32,183 bases of DNA, from positions 1-32,183 of the forward strand of contig CADATP010000024.1 in assembly GCA_902790935.1 (NCBI GenBank), read 5' to 3'. A model generated the notes under the pieces. That model had not been told where the DNA came from. It made no database searches and saw only the letters and a program-made list of their open reading frames with translations. Every line of letters starts with the position of its first letter. The first letter of the stretch is position 1. This stretch comes from an uncultured Lachnospiraceae bacterium (GTDB lineage: Bacteria > Bacillota > Clostridia > Lachnospirales > Lachnospiraceae). Shown here piece after piece: positions 16,210 through 23,434 of the stretch. The position numbers and the translations under genes were made by a program.

Positions 16210-17742
16210 TTATTTTACGTAATAAACTGTAGACATATCCTGTACATATACAGGGTAGAACTTGTATCCGCCAAGTTCATTAGATACTGCCACCTTGTTT
16301 GCAGGTACCTGGATAAAGGCACTTCCGGCTTCGTCAGCAAGGATCTTCTGGAGTTCCTTGTAAAGGATTCCTCTCTCTCCAAGAGACTTTGCTTCAAGAA
16401 CATTTCCGTAAACAGCGTCAAAATCTGCACTGTTAAAGTTGATAAAGTTCTTCTTTGAGTCTGAAACAAAACGGTTGAGAAGATATCCGGGGGTCATATC
16501 GCTTGTGATCGCGCAGATAGTTGACTGGTAGTTTCTGTTTGTGTAAACATCCTCAAGCCAGGTATTCCAGTCAACAGCGTCAATCTTTGCATTGATTCCC
16601 GCAGCCTTAAGCTGTTCTACAACTACTTCAGCGGTATCCATATGGAACTCATAGTTTGAAGGAACTGTGATCGTAAGGTCGATTCCATCGGGATATCCTG
16701 CCTCAGCAAGAAGCTCTTTAGCCTTGTCTACATTTCCGGTAGTTCCGTAGGTATCGTTTAAATCTACATAGTAGGACTCAAGAGTAGGAAGCATAGCAGA
16801 ACTGATGATGGTTGCATCTCCGCCGGCAACAAACTCGCTGACTTCCTCGCGGTTAAGGGCATAGCAGATAGCCTGTCTAACCTTAACGTTGCTAAGAAGC
16901 TCGTCCGCATTGTTAAAGAACAGCGCCTGAACGTTAACCGATGGTGATACAAGCACCTGCATCTGGCTCTCAATCTCCGTAGCCATTGCATCAGTAAGAT
17001 AAGGATATACCTGTACAGTTCCTGCCTTGAGCTCTACAAGAGCTGTCTCAGCGCTTGTGATGATCTTGAAATCAACCTGATCAAGATAAGGAAGACCCTT
17101 CTGCCAGTAGTCCTCGTTCTTTTCGATCACGATTCCCTCCTGGGGAGTGTAAGATACGAAACGAAAAGGTCCGGTACCGATAGGATCAGCGTTCTCATCC
17201 TCGCCGCTGCCATTAGGAATAATAGCGGTTGTAAAACTGTAGATCAGCTCAGGATTGACGCTTCCCGCGGTAACACGGACCGTTTTCTCATCAACTATAT
17301 CAACTGCAGTAACGATACTTAAGGGAGAAACTAAAGGGGTACCGTCAAGTAATCCCGCTGCCCTCTCGATAGAGTATTTAACATCTTCTGCAGTTACTTC
17401 GTTTCCGTTGTGGAACTTAACGCCGGGTCTTAATGTAAATGTGTAGGTAAGTCCGTCGTCAGACAGCTCATACTTTTCAGCTACAGCGCCGATAAGATCG
17501 CCGTTTGAATCACATTTAACAAGACCTTCAAAAATATTAAAGAGGATTTCTTTAGTTCCTGCCGCCGTTACCTTGTGGGGGTCAAGACCATCAATATCCT
17601 GCTGAATGCCAACTACTACAGAACCTCCGTAGGTGGCTTCTTTAGAGGTTTTATCCTCCGAAGACGCTCCCGTACCGCCTGCGCATCCGCACAGTGCAGC
17701 CGCAATAGAAAGTGTCACAAAAAAAGTAAGCAACTTTTTCAT
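16210..17742 (-). CDS. Oligopeptide-type ABC transporter substrate-binding lipoprotein (SBP_bac_5)
   Basis: From the ATG at 17742 (GAGGAG upstream) the product is 510 aa: a signal peptide MKKLLTFFVTLSIAAA with lipobox LCGC (lipidated Cys at 20), a Ser/Thr/Lys-rich linker, and a family-5 solute-binding domain. Motifs are GLDPHKVTAAGTKEI, EGLVKCDSNGDLIGAVAE, FTLRPGVKFHNGNEVTAEDV, DPIGTGPFRF and RQAICYALNREEV. A longer reading from 17781 would add a basic stretch before the signal peptide and lacks a ribosome site. These proteins bind peptides, nickel chelates, opines or glutathione; the ligand cannot be read here. First gene of a four-gene importer operon. Confidence 0.93.
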   Translation of the reverse strand: MKKLLTFFVTLSIAAALCGCAGGTGASSEDKTSKEATYGGSVVVGIQQDIDGLDPHKVTAAGTKEILFNIFEGLVKCDSNGDLIGAVAEKYELSDDGLTYTFTLRPGVKFHNGNEVTAEDVKYSIERAAGLLDGTPLVSPLSIVTAVDIVDEKTVRVTAGSVNPELIYSFTTAIIPNGSGEDENADPIGTGPFRFVSYTPQEGIVIEKNEDYWQKGLPYLDQVDFKIITSAETALVELKAGTVQVYPYLTDAMATEIESQMQVLVSPSVNVQALFFNNADELLSNVKVRQAICYALNREEVSEFVAGGDATIISSAMLPTLESYYVDLNDTYGTTGNVDKAKELLAEAGYPDGIDLTITVPSNYEFHMDTAEVVVEQLKAAGINAKIDAVDWNTWLEDVYTNRNYQSTICAITSDMTPGYLLNRFVSDSKKNFINFNSADFDAVYGNVLEAKSLGERGILYKELQKILADEAGSAFIQVPANKVAVSNELGGYKFYPVYVQDMSTVYYVK

Positions 17743-17800
17743 AGTAAACTCCTCGACTCTTCGAAAAATTACGCCTCTCATTATTCAATTGCCTGTCAAC

Positions 17801-17828
17801 ATTTTAACACAGTTTGATTATTTAGCAA
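17801..17828 (-). promoter_or_regulatory. Candidate promoter of the oligopeptide importer operon
   Basis: On the minus strand TTGCTA (17823-17828) and TAAAAT (17801-17806) are separated by 16 bases, about 60 bases before the lipoprotein start. A second weaker pair (TTGATT, 16 bases, TATACT) lies further upstream, so two start sites are possible. Confidence 0.45.
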
Positions 17829-17911
17829 TAACTATTTCTCGGATAAGTATAATGAAACTCTGTTTTGAATCAATTTGCAATACATTTCTTTACATACAAG
17901 CGCCTCAAACC

Positions 17912-18652
17912 TTATTTTAGTTTGATCTGGCTCATAACATATCCGACTTTATCCTTAATGCAAAGATCAGCATATGAATCTCTTGAAGTCGGAGCCATAT
18001 TGATCACTACGAGCTTATCTCCGCTGAAGTAATCGATAAGTCCCGCCGCCGGATAAACAGCCAAAGAAGTTCCTGCTATGATCAGGACCTGAGCCTGAGA
18101 AATATAGCGGACCGCCTTATTTATTGTATCCTGATTCAAGCCTTCCTCGTACAGGACAACATCGGGTTTTATGGGCGCTCCGCATTCATCGCAAACCGGA
18201 TAGTCCCCTGTGCTGTTTTTTATATAATCAAAATCGAAGAATTTACCGCAATGCTCGCAGTAATTGCGAAGCGTTGAGCCGTGAAGTTCAAGTACCTCTT
18301 TGCTTCCCGCTTTCTGGTGCAGTCCGTCGATATTCTGCGTGATAACAGCCTTAAGCTTACCCGCCTTTTCAAGCTCGGCAAGTTTAAGGTGACAGGCATT
18401 TGGCTCAGCTCCCTCTATAAGCATCTTATTCTTATAGAATCTGTAGAATTCCTTGCGGTTTCTCATATAGAATGTGTGGGAAAGTATTGTCTCCGGAGGG
18501 TAATCGTACTGCTGATTATAAAGACCGTCTACGCTCCTGAAATCAGGTATCCCGCTCTCCGTTGATACACCTGCGCCGCCAAAAAACACGATATTGTCAT
18601 ATCTGTTCACTATTTCGTTTAATTCTTTGATCTTTTCAATACTGCTATCCAT
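17912..18652 (-). CDS. cobB: NAD-dependent protein deacylase, Sir2 family (sirtuin)
   Basis: The 246-aa protein is a compact bacterial sirtuin. It removes acyl groups from lysines using NAD+, giving nicotinamide and O-acyl-ADP-ribose. Visible marks: GGAGVSTESGIPDFR (25-39) for NAD binding, TQNIDGLHQKAG (105-116), the catalytic His in LELHGS (H124), four Zn cysteines at 132, 135, 154 and 157 (CEHC and CDEC), and GTSLAVYPAAGLI near the end. FYRFYKNKM after the cofactor-binding loop is typical of class U/M bacterial forms. No membrane segment is seen. It is a lone gene divergent from the riboswitch-controlled thiT. The name cobB follows common use for bacterial sirtuins; it is not evidence for a cobalamin role. 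Confidence 0.94.
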   Translation of the reverse strand: MDSSIEKIKELNEIVNRYDNIVFFGGAGVSTESGIPDFRSVDGLYNQQYDYPPETILSHTFYMRNRKEFYRFYKNKMLIEGAEPNACHLKLAELEKAGKLKAVITQNIDGLHQKAGSKEVLELHGSTLRNYCEHCGKFFDFDYIKNSTGDYPVCDECGAPIKPDVVLYEEGLNQDTINKAVRYISQAQVLIIAGTSLAVYPAAGLIDYFSGDKLVVINMAPTSRDSYADLCIKDKVGYVMSQIKLK

Positions 18653-18679
18653 CGGTTACCTCCTTTAAAAAATTCCTTC

Positions 18680-18708
18680 TTGACATATTTCAATTCAAAT
18701 ATTAATAT
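18680..18708 (+). promoter_or_regulatory. Candidate promoter of thiT
   Basis: A perfect TTGACA (18680-18685) is followed after 17 bases by TAATAT (18703-18708). Transcription from here would give a leader of about 165 bases that contains the whole TPP riboswitch. Confidence 0.6.
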
Positions 18709-18756
18709 AACTAATCGTGAAATGCAATTAGCGTTCACTCTAAAAATTCATAGCGT

Positions 18757-18875
18757 TGCCAGGGGTGCAAAGGAAATCAGATTTCCGTAACGCTGAGAAA
18801 AGGATGGTGTAAATCTATATGCACTTATCCAAAACCCTTATTACTTGATCCGGTTAATACCGGCGGAAGGAGGCA
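18757..18875 (+). ncRNA. TPP riboswitch (THI element) upstream of thiT
   Basis: The conserved core is present in order: AGGGGTGC, a P3 hairpin with GGAAAT/ATTTCC arms, CTGAGA, an optional extra stem (GGAT.../...ATCC), AACCC closing P2, and then TTGATCCGGTTAATACCGGCGGAAGG, here given in parts as TTGATCCGG, TTAATA and CCGGCGGAAGG, for P4/P5. The outer P1 can form from TGCC (18757-18760) and GGCA (18872-18875). The ribosome site AAGGAGG (18867-18873) is partly within that 3' P1 strand, so ligand binding should hide it and block translation of thiT. No terminator sits between riboswitch and ATG. Confidence 0.95.
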
Positions 18876-18879
18876 TTTA

Positions 18880-19605
18880 ATGTCATTTTTTATTACCCAC
18901 ATCCAGGATCCCGAATGGGGAGACTACTACGAACTTGCAAAGCCCGGCTACATTGCGCTGATCGCCCTTATCATCCTTGCGATCGCCGTAGCTGCCATTA
19001 TCGTAGGCCGCAAGCAGAAAACCGAACGTTTTTCATCCAAAACCTTAGCATTCGCAGGTATCGCACTTGCTCTGGCATTTGCTACTTCATTTGTCAAGCT
19101 TGAGATGCCTATGGGCGGCTCCGTAACCTTATTCTCTATGTTCTTCATCACCTACATCGGATATGTTTACGGAATCAATGTCGGACTTGTAACTGCATTC
19201 GCTTACAGCTTACTTCAGTTTATTCAGTCCGGAGGATCCTATTTCCTTTCTCCTTTCCAGACCTGCTGCGACTATTTCTTCGCATTTACCGCGCTCGGAC
19301 TTTCAGGCCTTTGGTACAAGAAAAAGAACGGCCTTATTATCGGATATATCGTAGCTTGCCTAGTACGCGGATTATTCCACACCATCGGCGGATATATGTA
19401 CTGGATGGACTATATGCCCGACTGGTTCCCCAAGAAACTTACAAATATCTACTCTATCGCTTACAACTACAGCTACATCCTTACTGAGATGGCAGTAACC
19501 GTTGGTATATACTTTATTCCTCCTGTAAGAAAAGCGATTGCCAAGGTTACCGAGATGGCACAGAGCGATACCGCTATTTCCTTCAAAAAAGAAAAAGCAA
19601 AATGA
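18880..19605 (+). CDS. thiT: Energy-coupling-factor thiamine transporter substrate component ThiT
   Basis: The 241-aa membrane protein has an N-terminal span (about 22-43), then the core of six spans typical of ThiT S-components, including TLAFAGIALALAFATSFV, the loop KLEMPMGGSVTLFSMFFI, GFVYG-like YVYGINVGLVTAF and the thiamine-pocket aromatic run GGYMYWMDYMPDWF (about 168-181). ThiT binds thiamine with high affinity and works with the shared EcfAA'T module encoded elsewhere. The TPP riboswitch in front fits this exactly. At 241 aa it is longer than the usual 180-200, because of the extra N-terminal span and a Lys-rich tail (FKKEKAK). Its TGA stop is the first three bases of a repeat unit. 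Confidence 0.93.
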   Translation: MSFFITHIQDPEWGDYYELAKPGYIALIALIILAIAVAAIIVGRKQKTERFSSKTLAFAGIALALAFATSFVKLEMPMGGSVTLFSMFFITYIGYVYGINVGLVTAFAYSLLQFIQSGGSYFLSPFQTCCDYFFAFTALGLSGLWYKKKNGLIIGYIVACLVRGLFHTIGGYMYWMDYMPDWFPKKLTNIYSIAYNYSYILTEMAVTVGIYFIPPVRKAIAKVTEMAQSDTAISFKKEKAK

Positions 19606-19676
19606 CACCCGGGGACAGGGTTGGGGGGTCATTTTTGAATGACACCCCGGGACGGGGTTGGGGGTTCATTTTTGAA
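19603..19676. repeat. Two tandem 37-bp GC-rich palindromic (REP-like) units
   Basis: Unit 1 (19603-19639) and unit 2 (19640-19676) both read TGACACCC, a GGGAC-GGG core, TTGGGGG and TCATTTTTGAA, with only a few differences. Within each, TGAC and GGTCA or similar ends can pair to form a hairpin. Cores of the GGGGAC(G/A)GG type are widely dispersed in Clostridia intergenic regions as REP-like elements. The first unit supplies the thiT stop codon. A related single core (GGGGACGGTTTC) is near 32079. Confidence 0.8.
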
Positions 19677-19689
19677 TCGGCCGGCTTAC

Positions 19690-19731
19690 AAAAAGCTTCA
19701 CTGCGCAGCACCGCGCAGTGAAGCTTTTTTT
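19690..19731 (+). terminator. Strong Rho-independent terminator after thiT
   Basis: Perfect 17-bp arms AAAAAGCTTCACTGCGC (19690-19706) and GCGCAGTGAAGCTTTTT (19713-19729) surround AGCACC, followed by further T residues. Because A and T runs flank both sides, it could work in both directions. Confidence 0.95.
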
Positions 19732-19750
19732 CTATAATTGCAAATAAAGA

Positions 19751-19779
19751 TTTGCATCAATCGAAAAATCAATTATACT
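19751..19779 (+). promoter_or_regulatory. Candidate promoter of the dihydrouridine synthase gene
   Basis: TTTGCA (19751-19756) and TATACT (19774-19779) are 17 bases apart, 37 bases before the ATG. The -10 is good and the -35 moderate. Confidence 0.45.
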
Positions 19780-19816
19780 AACTACCGTAGTCGATGAAAA
19801 AAACAGTGGATAAAAA

Positions 19817-20725
19817 ATGAGTAAGATATATTTTGCCCCCATGGAGGGGATTACAACTCCTACCTACAGAAAAGTTCATAAGAAATATTATGGAGGAATC
19901 GATAAATACTTTTCCCCCTTTATCGTAGTCACTAGCACCCATCAACTTAAAAAGAGGGAGACAAGGGAATTCGATCCCTTTGAAGAAAACCTTGTACCTC
20001 AGGTCCTTACACAACGCGGAGAGGATTTCGCCTGGGCCGCAAATATGCTCAAGGGCATGGGATACAAAGAAGTTAATTTAAACCTCGGATGTCCCGCAGC
20101 AACGGTTGTAACCAAAGGAAAAGGCTCCGGACTGTTAAGAGATAAGGACAAGCTACGAAGATTCTTTGAAGAAGTCTTTACCGAAAGCAATCTTCCCGAT
20201 ATTTCGATAAAAACAAGAAGCGGGTTTATCTATCATGAGGAGGCTGAAGAACTGGCTGAGATCTTCGCGGAATTCCCTTTCAAAGAGATCATAATTCACC
20301 CAAGAGTAAGAGAAGAATTCTATCAGGGTAGCCCCAACTTAGATTCATTTAACATCATCAAAAACAAAGCAAAATGCCCTGTTATCTATAACGGCGATAT
20401 ATTTGACATTAACAGGCTCACGGAATGCTATGACGCAGAAGGCAAAGAAGGCATAATGCTCGGAAGAGGACTACTAAGAAATCCTGCCCTTGCGGAAGAA
20501 AAAGAGTTTGATCCTGCGGATAAAAGGCTGCCGGCTTACCTTGATGAACTCTATGATTCCTACGCTGAAGTGCTAAGCGGCGACAGAGACATTCTCTTTA
20601 AGATGAAAGAACTCTGGACATACCTGATAACAGGATTTCATGATAAGAAAGAAGAATACAAAAAGCTCCTTAAGTCCACTACCGCCGCCGACTACAAAGC
20701 AGCGGTAAGAGGGATCATAGGATAA
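19817..20725 (+). CDS. dus: tRNA-dihydrouridine synthase
   Basis: The 302-aa flavoenzyme reduces specific uridines in tRNA to dihydrouridine with NADPH and FMN. The start APMEGITTPTYRKVHKKYYGG is the FMN phosphate-side strand of the TIM barrel. LNLGCPAATVVTKGKGSGLL (residues 88-107) holds the catalytic Cys at 92, and DISIKTRSGF, IIIHPRVREEFYQGSP, VIYNGDI and IMLGRGLLRNP are the expected following strands. The C-terminal helical tRNA-binding domain (about 240-302) is present. It is slightly shorter than E. coli Dus proteins, as is common in Clostridia of this branch. It has its own promoter candidate and a hairpin terminator that reaches into the phosphoesterase gene facing it. Which tRNA position is modified cannot be told. 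Confidence 0.93.
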   Translation: MSKIYFAPMEGITTPTYRKVHKKYYGGIDKYFSPFIVVTSTHQLKKRETREFDPFEENLVPQVLTQRGEDFAWAANMLKGMGYKEVNLNLGCPAATVVTKGKGSGLLRDKDKLRRFFEEVFTESNLPDISIKTRSGFIYHEEAEELAEIFAEFPFKEIIIHPRVREEFYQGSPNLDSFNIIKNKAKCPVIYNGDIFDINRLTECYDAEGKEGIMLGRGLLRNPALAEEKEFDPADKRLPAYLDELYDSYAEVLSGDRDILFKMKELWTYLITGFHDKKEEYKKLLKSTTAADYKAAVRGIIG

Positions 20726-20774
20726 GCGTGTTGGACACATTTGCTTAATTTTCTTGATACATTTGCAGTGATCC

Positions 20775-21533
20775 TTAGGAGATCCTTATCATCTGCTCGT
20801 AGATAAGGATCTCCTTTTCAGATACATTCACATTGTCGTGATAGTGTCCAAAAAACCACTTTTTATAATTAACACTGTTTTTGACAGACTCAAGAAAATC
20901 CGTTTCCCTATCTGCCTTGTACTTAGAGCTTGAGATGAAAGTCTGTGTACTCGTAGAGCAACAATGAGTGATTATGAAGTCAACCGTGTTATCATGAGCA
21001 CGCAGATTTTTTCTGCCTTCTTCCATCTCTTCTTCACTGGCAAGTTCCTGCTCCCACCAGCTGATATGATTTATCCGATATGGAACATAATCTTCTTCAA
21101 GTTGCTTCCTCTTTCTTCTATAATTCGGATCACTTGTCTCAAGTATCCCGCCACAAATATCATGACTCTTTGCCCCACCAAAAGTAAATATCTTCTTACC
21201 ATCAATTTCGAATACCTGGCCGCGCATCAAATGAAACACATGGGGGCGAATTTCATGTACTTTTCCCCCCTGCCATTCTTTAACAGGGTAAGCATTCAAC
21301 CTATCAAAGTTTTCATGATTTCCGTCAACAAACAAGAGGGTATAGGCCCGGTCTTCAAACCAATCGAGCCAATACTTTTCATTCCTGCTTTCACCTCCGG
21401 TATCCCATACCCCACCAAAATCACCGCAGATGATCACATAATCATCCTTAGTCATTTTCATCTGCTCCGGGAAATTGTCCATATTAAATCTATGTTTAAA
21501 CTCAGCATGAGTATCACCGGTAAGGTATATCAA
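20775..21533 (-). CDS. Calcineurin-like metallophosphoesterase
   Basis: The 252-aa protein shows the full metal-site set of the family: GDTH (D7, H9), CGDFGG (D38), GNHE (N72-H73), ITH (H190) and GHYH (H230, H232). It should hydrolyse phosphomonoesters or diesters with two metals; members act on proteins, nucleotides or nucleic acid. The start is a TTG at 21533, preceded by AGGAGA at good spacing; no ATG is available before the first metal motif. It is the last of ten co-directional genes, 26 bases after the 619-aa membrane gene. No PP2C-type phosphatase is encoded here, so this enzyme could be the one that removes phosphate placed by the kinases, although the fold alone does not show protein substrates. 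Confidence 0.85.
   Translation of the reverse strand: MIYLTGDTHAEFKHRFNMDNFPEQMKMTKDDYVIICGDFGGVWDTGGESRNEKYWLDWFEDRAYTLLFVDGNHENFDRLNAYPVKEWQGGKVHEIRPHVFHLMRGQVFEIDGKKIFTFGGAKSHDICGGILETSDPNYRRKRKQLEEDYVPYRINHISWWEQELASEEEMEEGRKNLRAHDNTVDFIITHCCSTSTQTFISSSKYKADRETDFLESVKNSVNYKKWFFGHYHDNVNVSEKEILIYEQMIRIS
20777..20818 (+). terminator. Terminator of dus formed from the end of the facing phosphoesterase gene
   Basis: AGGAGATCCTTATC (20777-20790) and GATAAGGATCTCCT (20802-20815) are perfect 14-bp arms around an 11-base loop, with TTTT after it on the plus strand. The whole hairpin lies in the last 13 or so codons of the minus-strand phosphoesterase gene, which end in IRIS and the TAA stop. Confidence 0.7.
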
Positions 21534-21559
21534 CGTGTGTCTCCTAAAACAAATCCTGA

Positions 21560-23383
21560 TTAATTTGAAGCGCTTTCAGCCTTCTTTTTTAACTGTTCCA
21601 AATAATATTTCTTTTGTTCTTCACAATAATTCTTAAGCCATTCTTTTATTATGAAATCCTGTGATTTCTTATTATCCTTGCTACTCATCGATTCGGACGT
21701 AATTTCAGAAAACTCATACGTATTTCTAAATGAACGCATTTCTTTTATCAAGTTTCCGTTCGTGTCCATATAATCTGATACTTCTATAAGGTATGTATAC
21801 TCATCAACAATTCCTTTATAATCCGACTCCTCCGAGCATTTAAATAAAATGTTCAAATCTTCCTTTACAGTATTTTTGCATTCCTCAAGACGTTTTTCAG
21901 CATTCTCCATTCTCTTATTCGTTTCATCTTGATCCTCACCTACATCATCTTGTAAAAAGTCCTCATAATAATCAATTTCTCCCTCATACCTATTTAATTC
22001 TTCTCTGAGTTTACCTTGTAAAAATCTTTTGAAATAATCCGGTATTTTTCCTTTTTCTAACTCCGTCCAATATTTCTTTAGGATTGGAAACAATAATGAG
22101 AACAAATCATTTTTCTCGTTTTCTTTCAAGAACGAATAATCATAGTAATATCCGTATTCATCGTGAATACACAGTGTCAATTTAGAGTACGTTCTTATAT
22201 CAAGGTATATTTTTCCATTTTCCTCTTCAGGATTCTTATATATAAACTCCGGCATTTTTGATTTTTGCAAGATATTTATCAATTTTTCAGCGTAATCAAT
22301 CCTATGTGAGCGTATTAATAAATCTTTTAGCTTGAAAAAATAATCCGTAAAGTAAAACCCGGATTTTCCTTTTTCATTGTTATAAATGCTTTCTGCAATA
22401 CCATTAAGATCTTCGTCCAACTCCCAAGGATTCTCTTCATAATCATTCTGATTATCGCTTAGAAGTTCTTTTTCCTGTTCCTCATACTTTTTATCGCACT
22501 CTTCAAGTTGTTGCTCTATATCATCCAGCAAAACATCAGCCACTTTATCTCCAAGCCAAATACGTTCCTTACTACCAATCATCTCTATGATTATTTTGTA
22601 GAATTCATCCTTTTTGTTGACCCATACTCTTTCTAAAACAGGCTCAAAAAGTAATAGTTCCGAATCATTAACATTTTTGAGCATCTTAAAAAATTCTTTT
22701 TTGCGTTTGTCCTTTTTCTCATCCTCTTTTAATGTGTTTTCAATCAAAAACTTTAAATCATCCGTTGCTCTTTCTGTATCGCCATTTTTAATGGCATCAC
22801 CAAAATTAGCAATTGTACGTACATAATACTCATATTGCTTCTCTATGGATGACTGATCATATATGTCTTTTAAATCTTTCATAACTCTGTCTCTGTTTGA
22901 AAAAACTTCTGTAGACATATGAAACAATCTAATAACAGATATCAAGCCATCTATAAAGAACATGGAAAAAGCCACATAGAATGCAGGACTGTCATAAATG
23001 ATTACTGCAATATACGAAATCAACTGTAAACCTAATGAAACATATCCTATGCGACACCATGAAATGAAATCAGGTCTGCTCTTCATCAGCCTTTCGGAAT
23101 CATTCATCCAATATACTTTCTCACTATTGTCTGTCAGCATGTTGAGCATTGATATTCCAAGAAATACTACGCTCATGGACGCGCCCATTAAGGTATGACA
23201 TACATTTAAAAATTCATTGCTGAAAATTTCATTGCTTCCCAGTGGCTCGCCCCTAATAATACCGATAATAGCAGATAACATTACCTGTACAAACACTATA
23301 ACTCCGGAAATAATAATAACTTTTCTCTTTTTCTCTCCCTCCCATTTGTTCTTACGAATCTTTTTCCCATTCTCTTTTTTCAT
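21560..23383 (-). CDS. Four-span membrane protein with a large charged cytoplasmic region, function unknown
   Basis: I chose the ATG at 23383 (MKKENGKKIRKNKWEG); a TTG at 23419 is also in frame but lacks a ribosome site. The product is about 607 aa. After a very basic head come four spans (roughly 22-44, 62-86, 111-129 and 132-152). The remaining 450 residues are highly charged, helical and coiled-coil prone (DDIEQQLEECDKKYEEQEKE, KRMENAEKRLEECKNTVKED). No enzymatic motif is recognised. The gene is clearly AT-richer than the window's metabolic genes. It lies 51 bases after the second kinase gene (15 if the TTG is used) and 26 before the phosphoesterase gene. It may be a scaffold or kinase substrate at the membrane; this is inference. 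Confidence 0.75.
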   Translation of the reverse strand: MKKENGKKIRKNKWEGEKKRKVIIISGVIVFVQVMLSAIIGIIRGEPLGSNEIFSNEFLNVCHTLMGASMSVVFLGISMLNMLTDNSEKVYWMNDSERLMKSRPDFISWCRIGYVSLGLQLISYIAVIIYDSPAFYVAFSMFFIDGLISVIRLFHMSTEVFSNRDRVMKDLKDIYDQSSIEKQYEYYVRTIANFGDAIKNGDTERATDDLKFLIENTLKEDEKKDKRKKEFFKMLKNVNDSELLLFEPVLERVWVNKKDEFYKIIIEMIGSKERIWLGDKVADVLLDDIEQQLEECDKKYEEQEKELLSDNQNDYEENPWELDEDLNGIAESIYNNEKGKSGFYFTDYFFKLKDLLIRSHRIDYAEKLINILQKSKMPEFIYKNPEEENGKIYLDIRTYSKLTLCIHDEYGYYYDYSFLKENEKNDLFSLLFPILKKYWTELEKGKIPDYFKRFLQGKLREELNRYEGEIDYYEDFLQDDVGEDQDETNKRMENAEKRLEECKNTVKEDLNILFKCSEESDYKGIVDEYTYLIEVSDYMDTNGNLIKEMRSFRNTYEFSEITSESMSSKDNKKSQDFIIKEWLKNYCEEQKKYYLEQLKKKAESASN

Positions 23384-23434
23384 TTGTCCTATAAATCCTT
23401 TCTTTAAATAATTCTTCAAATCTGATCATTGTAT

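Noticed and set aside
19603-19676. A short CRISPR array formed by two 37-bp repeats
   Set aside because: The units are directly joined with no spacer, and no cas gene is present.
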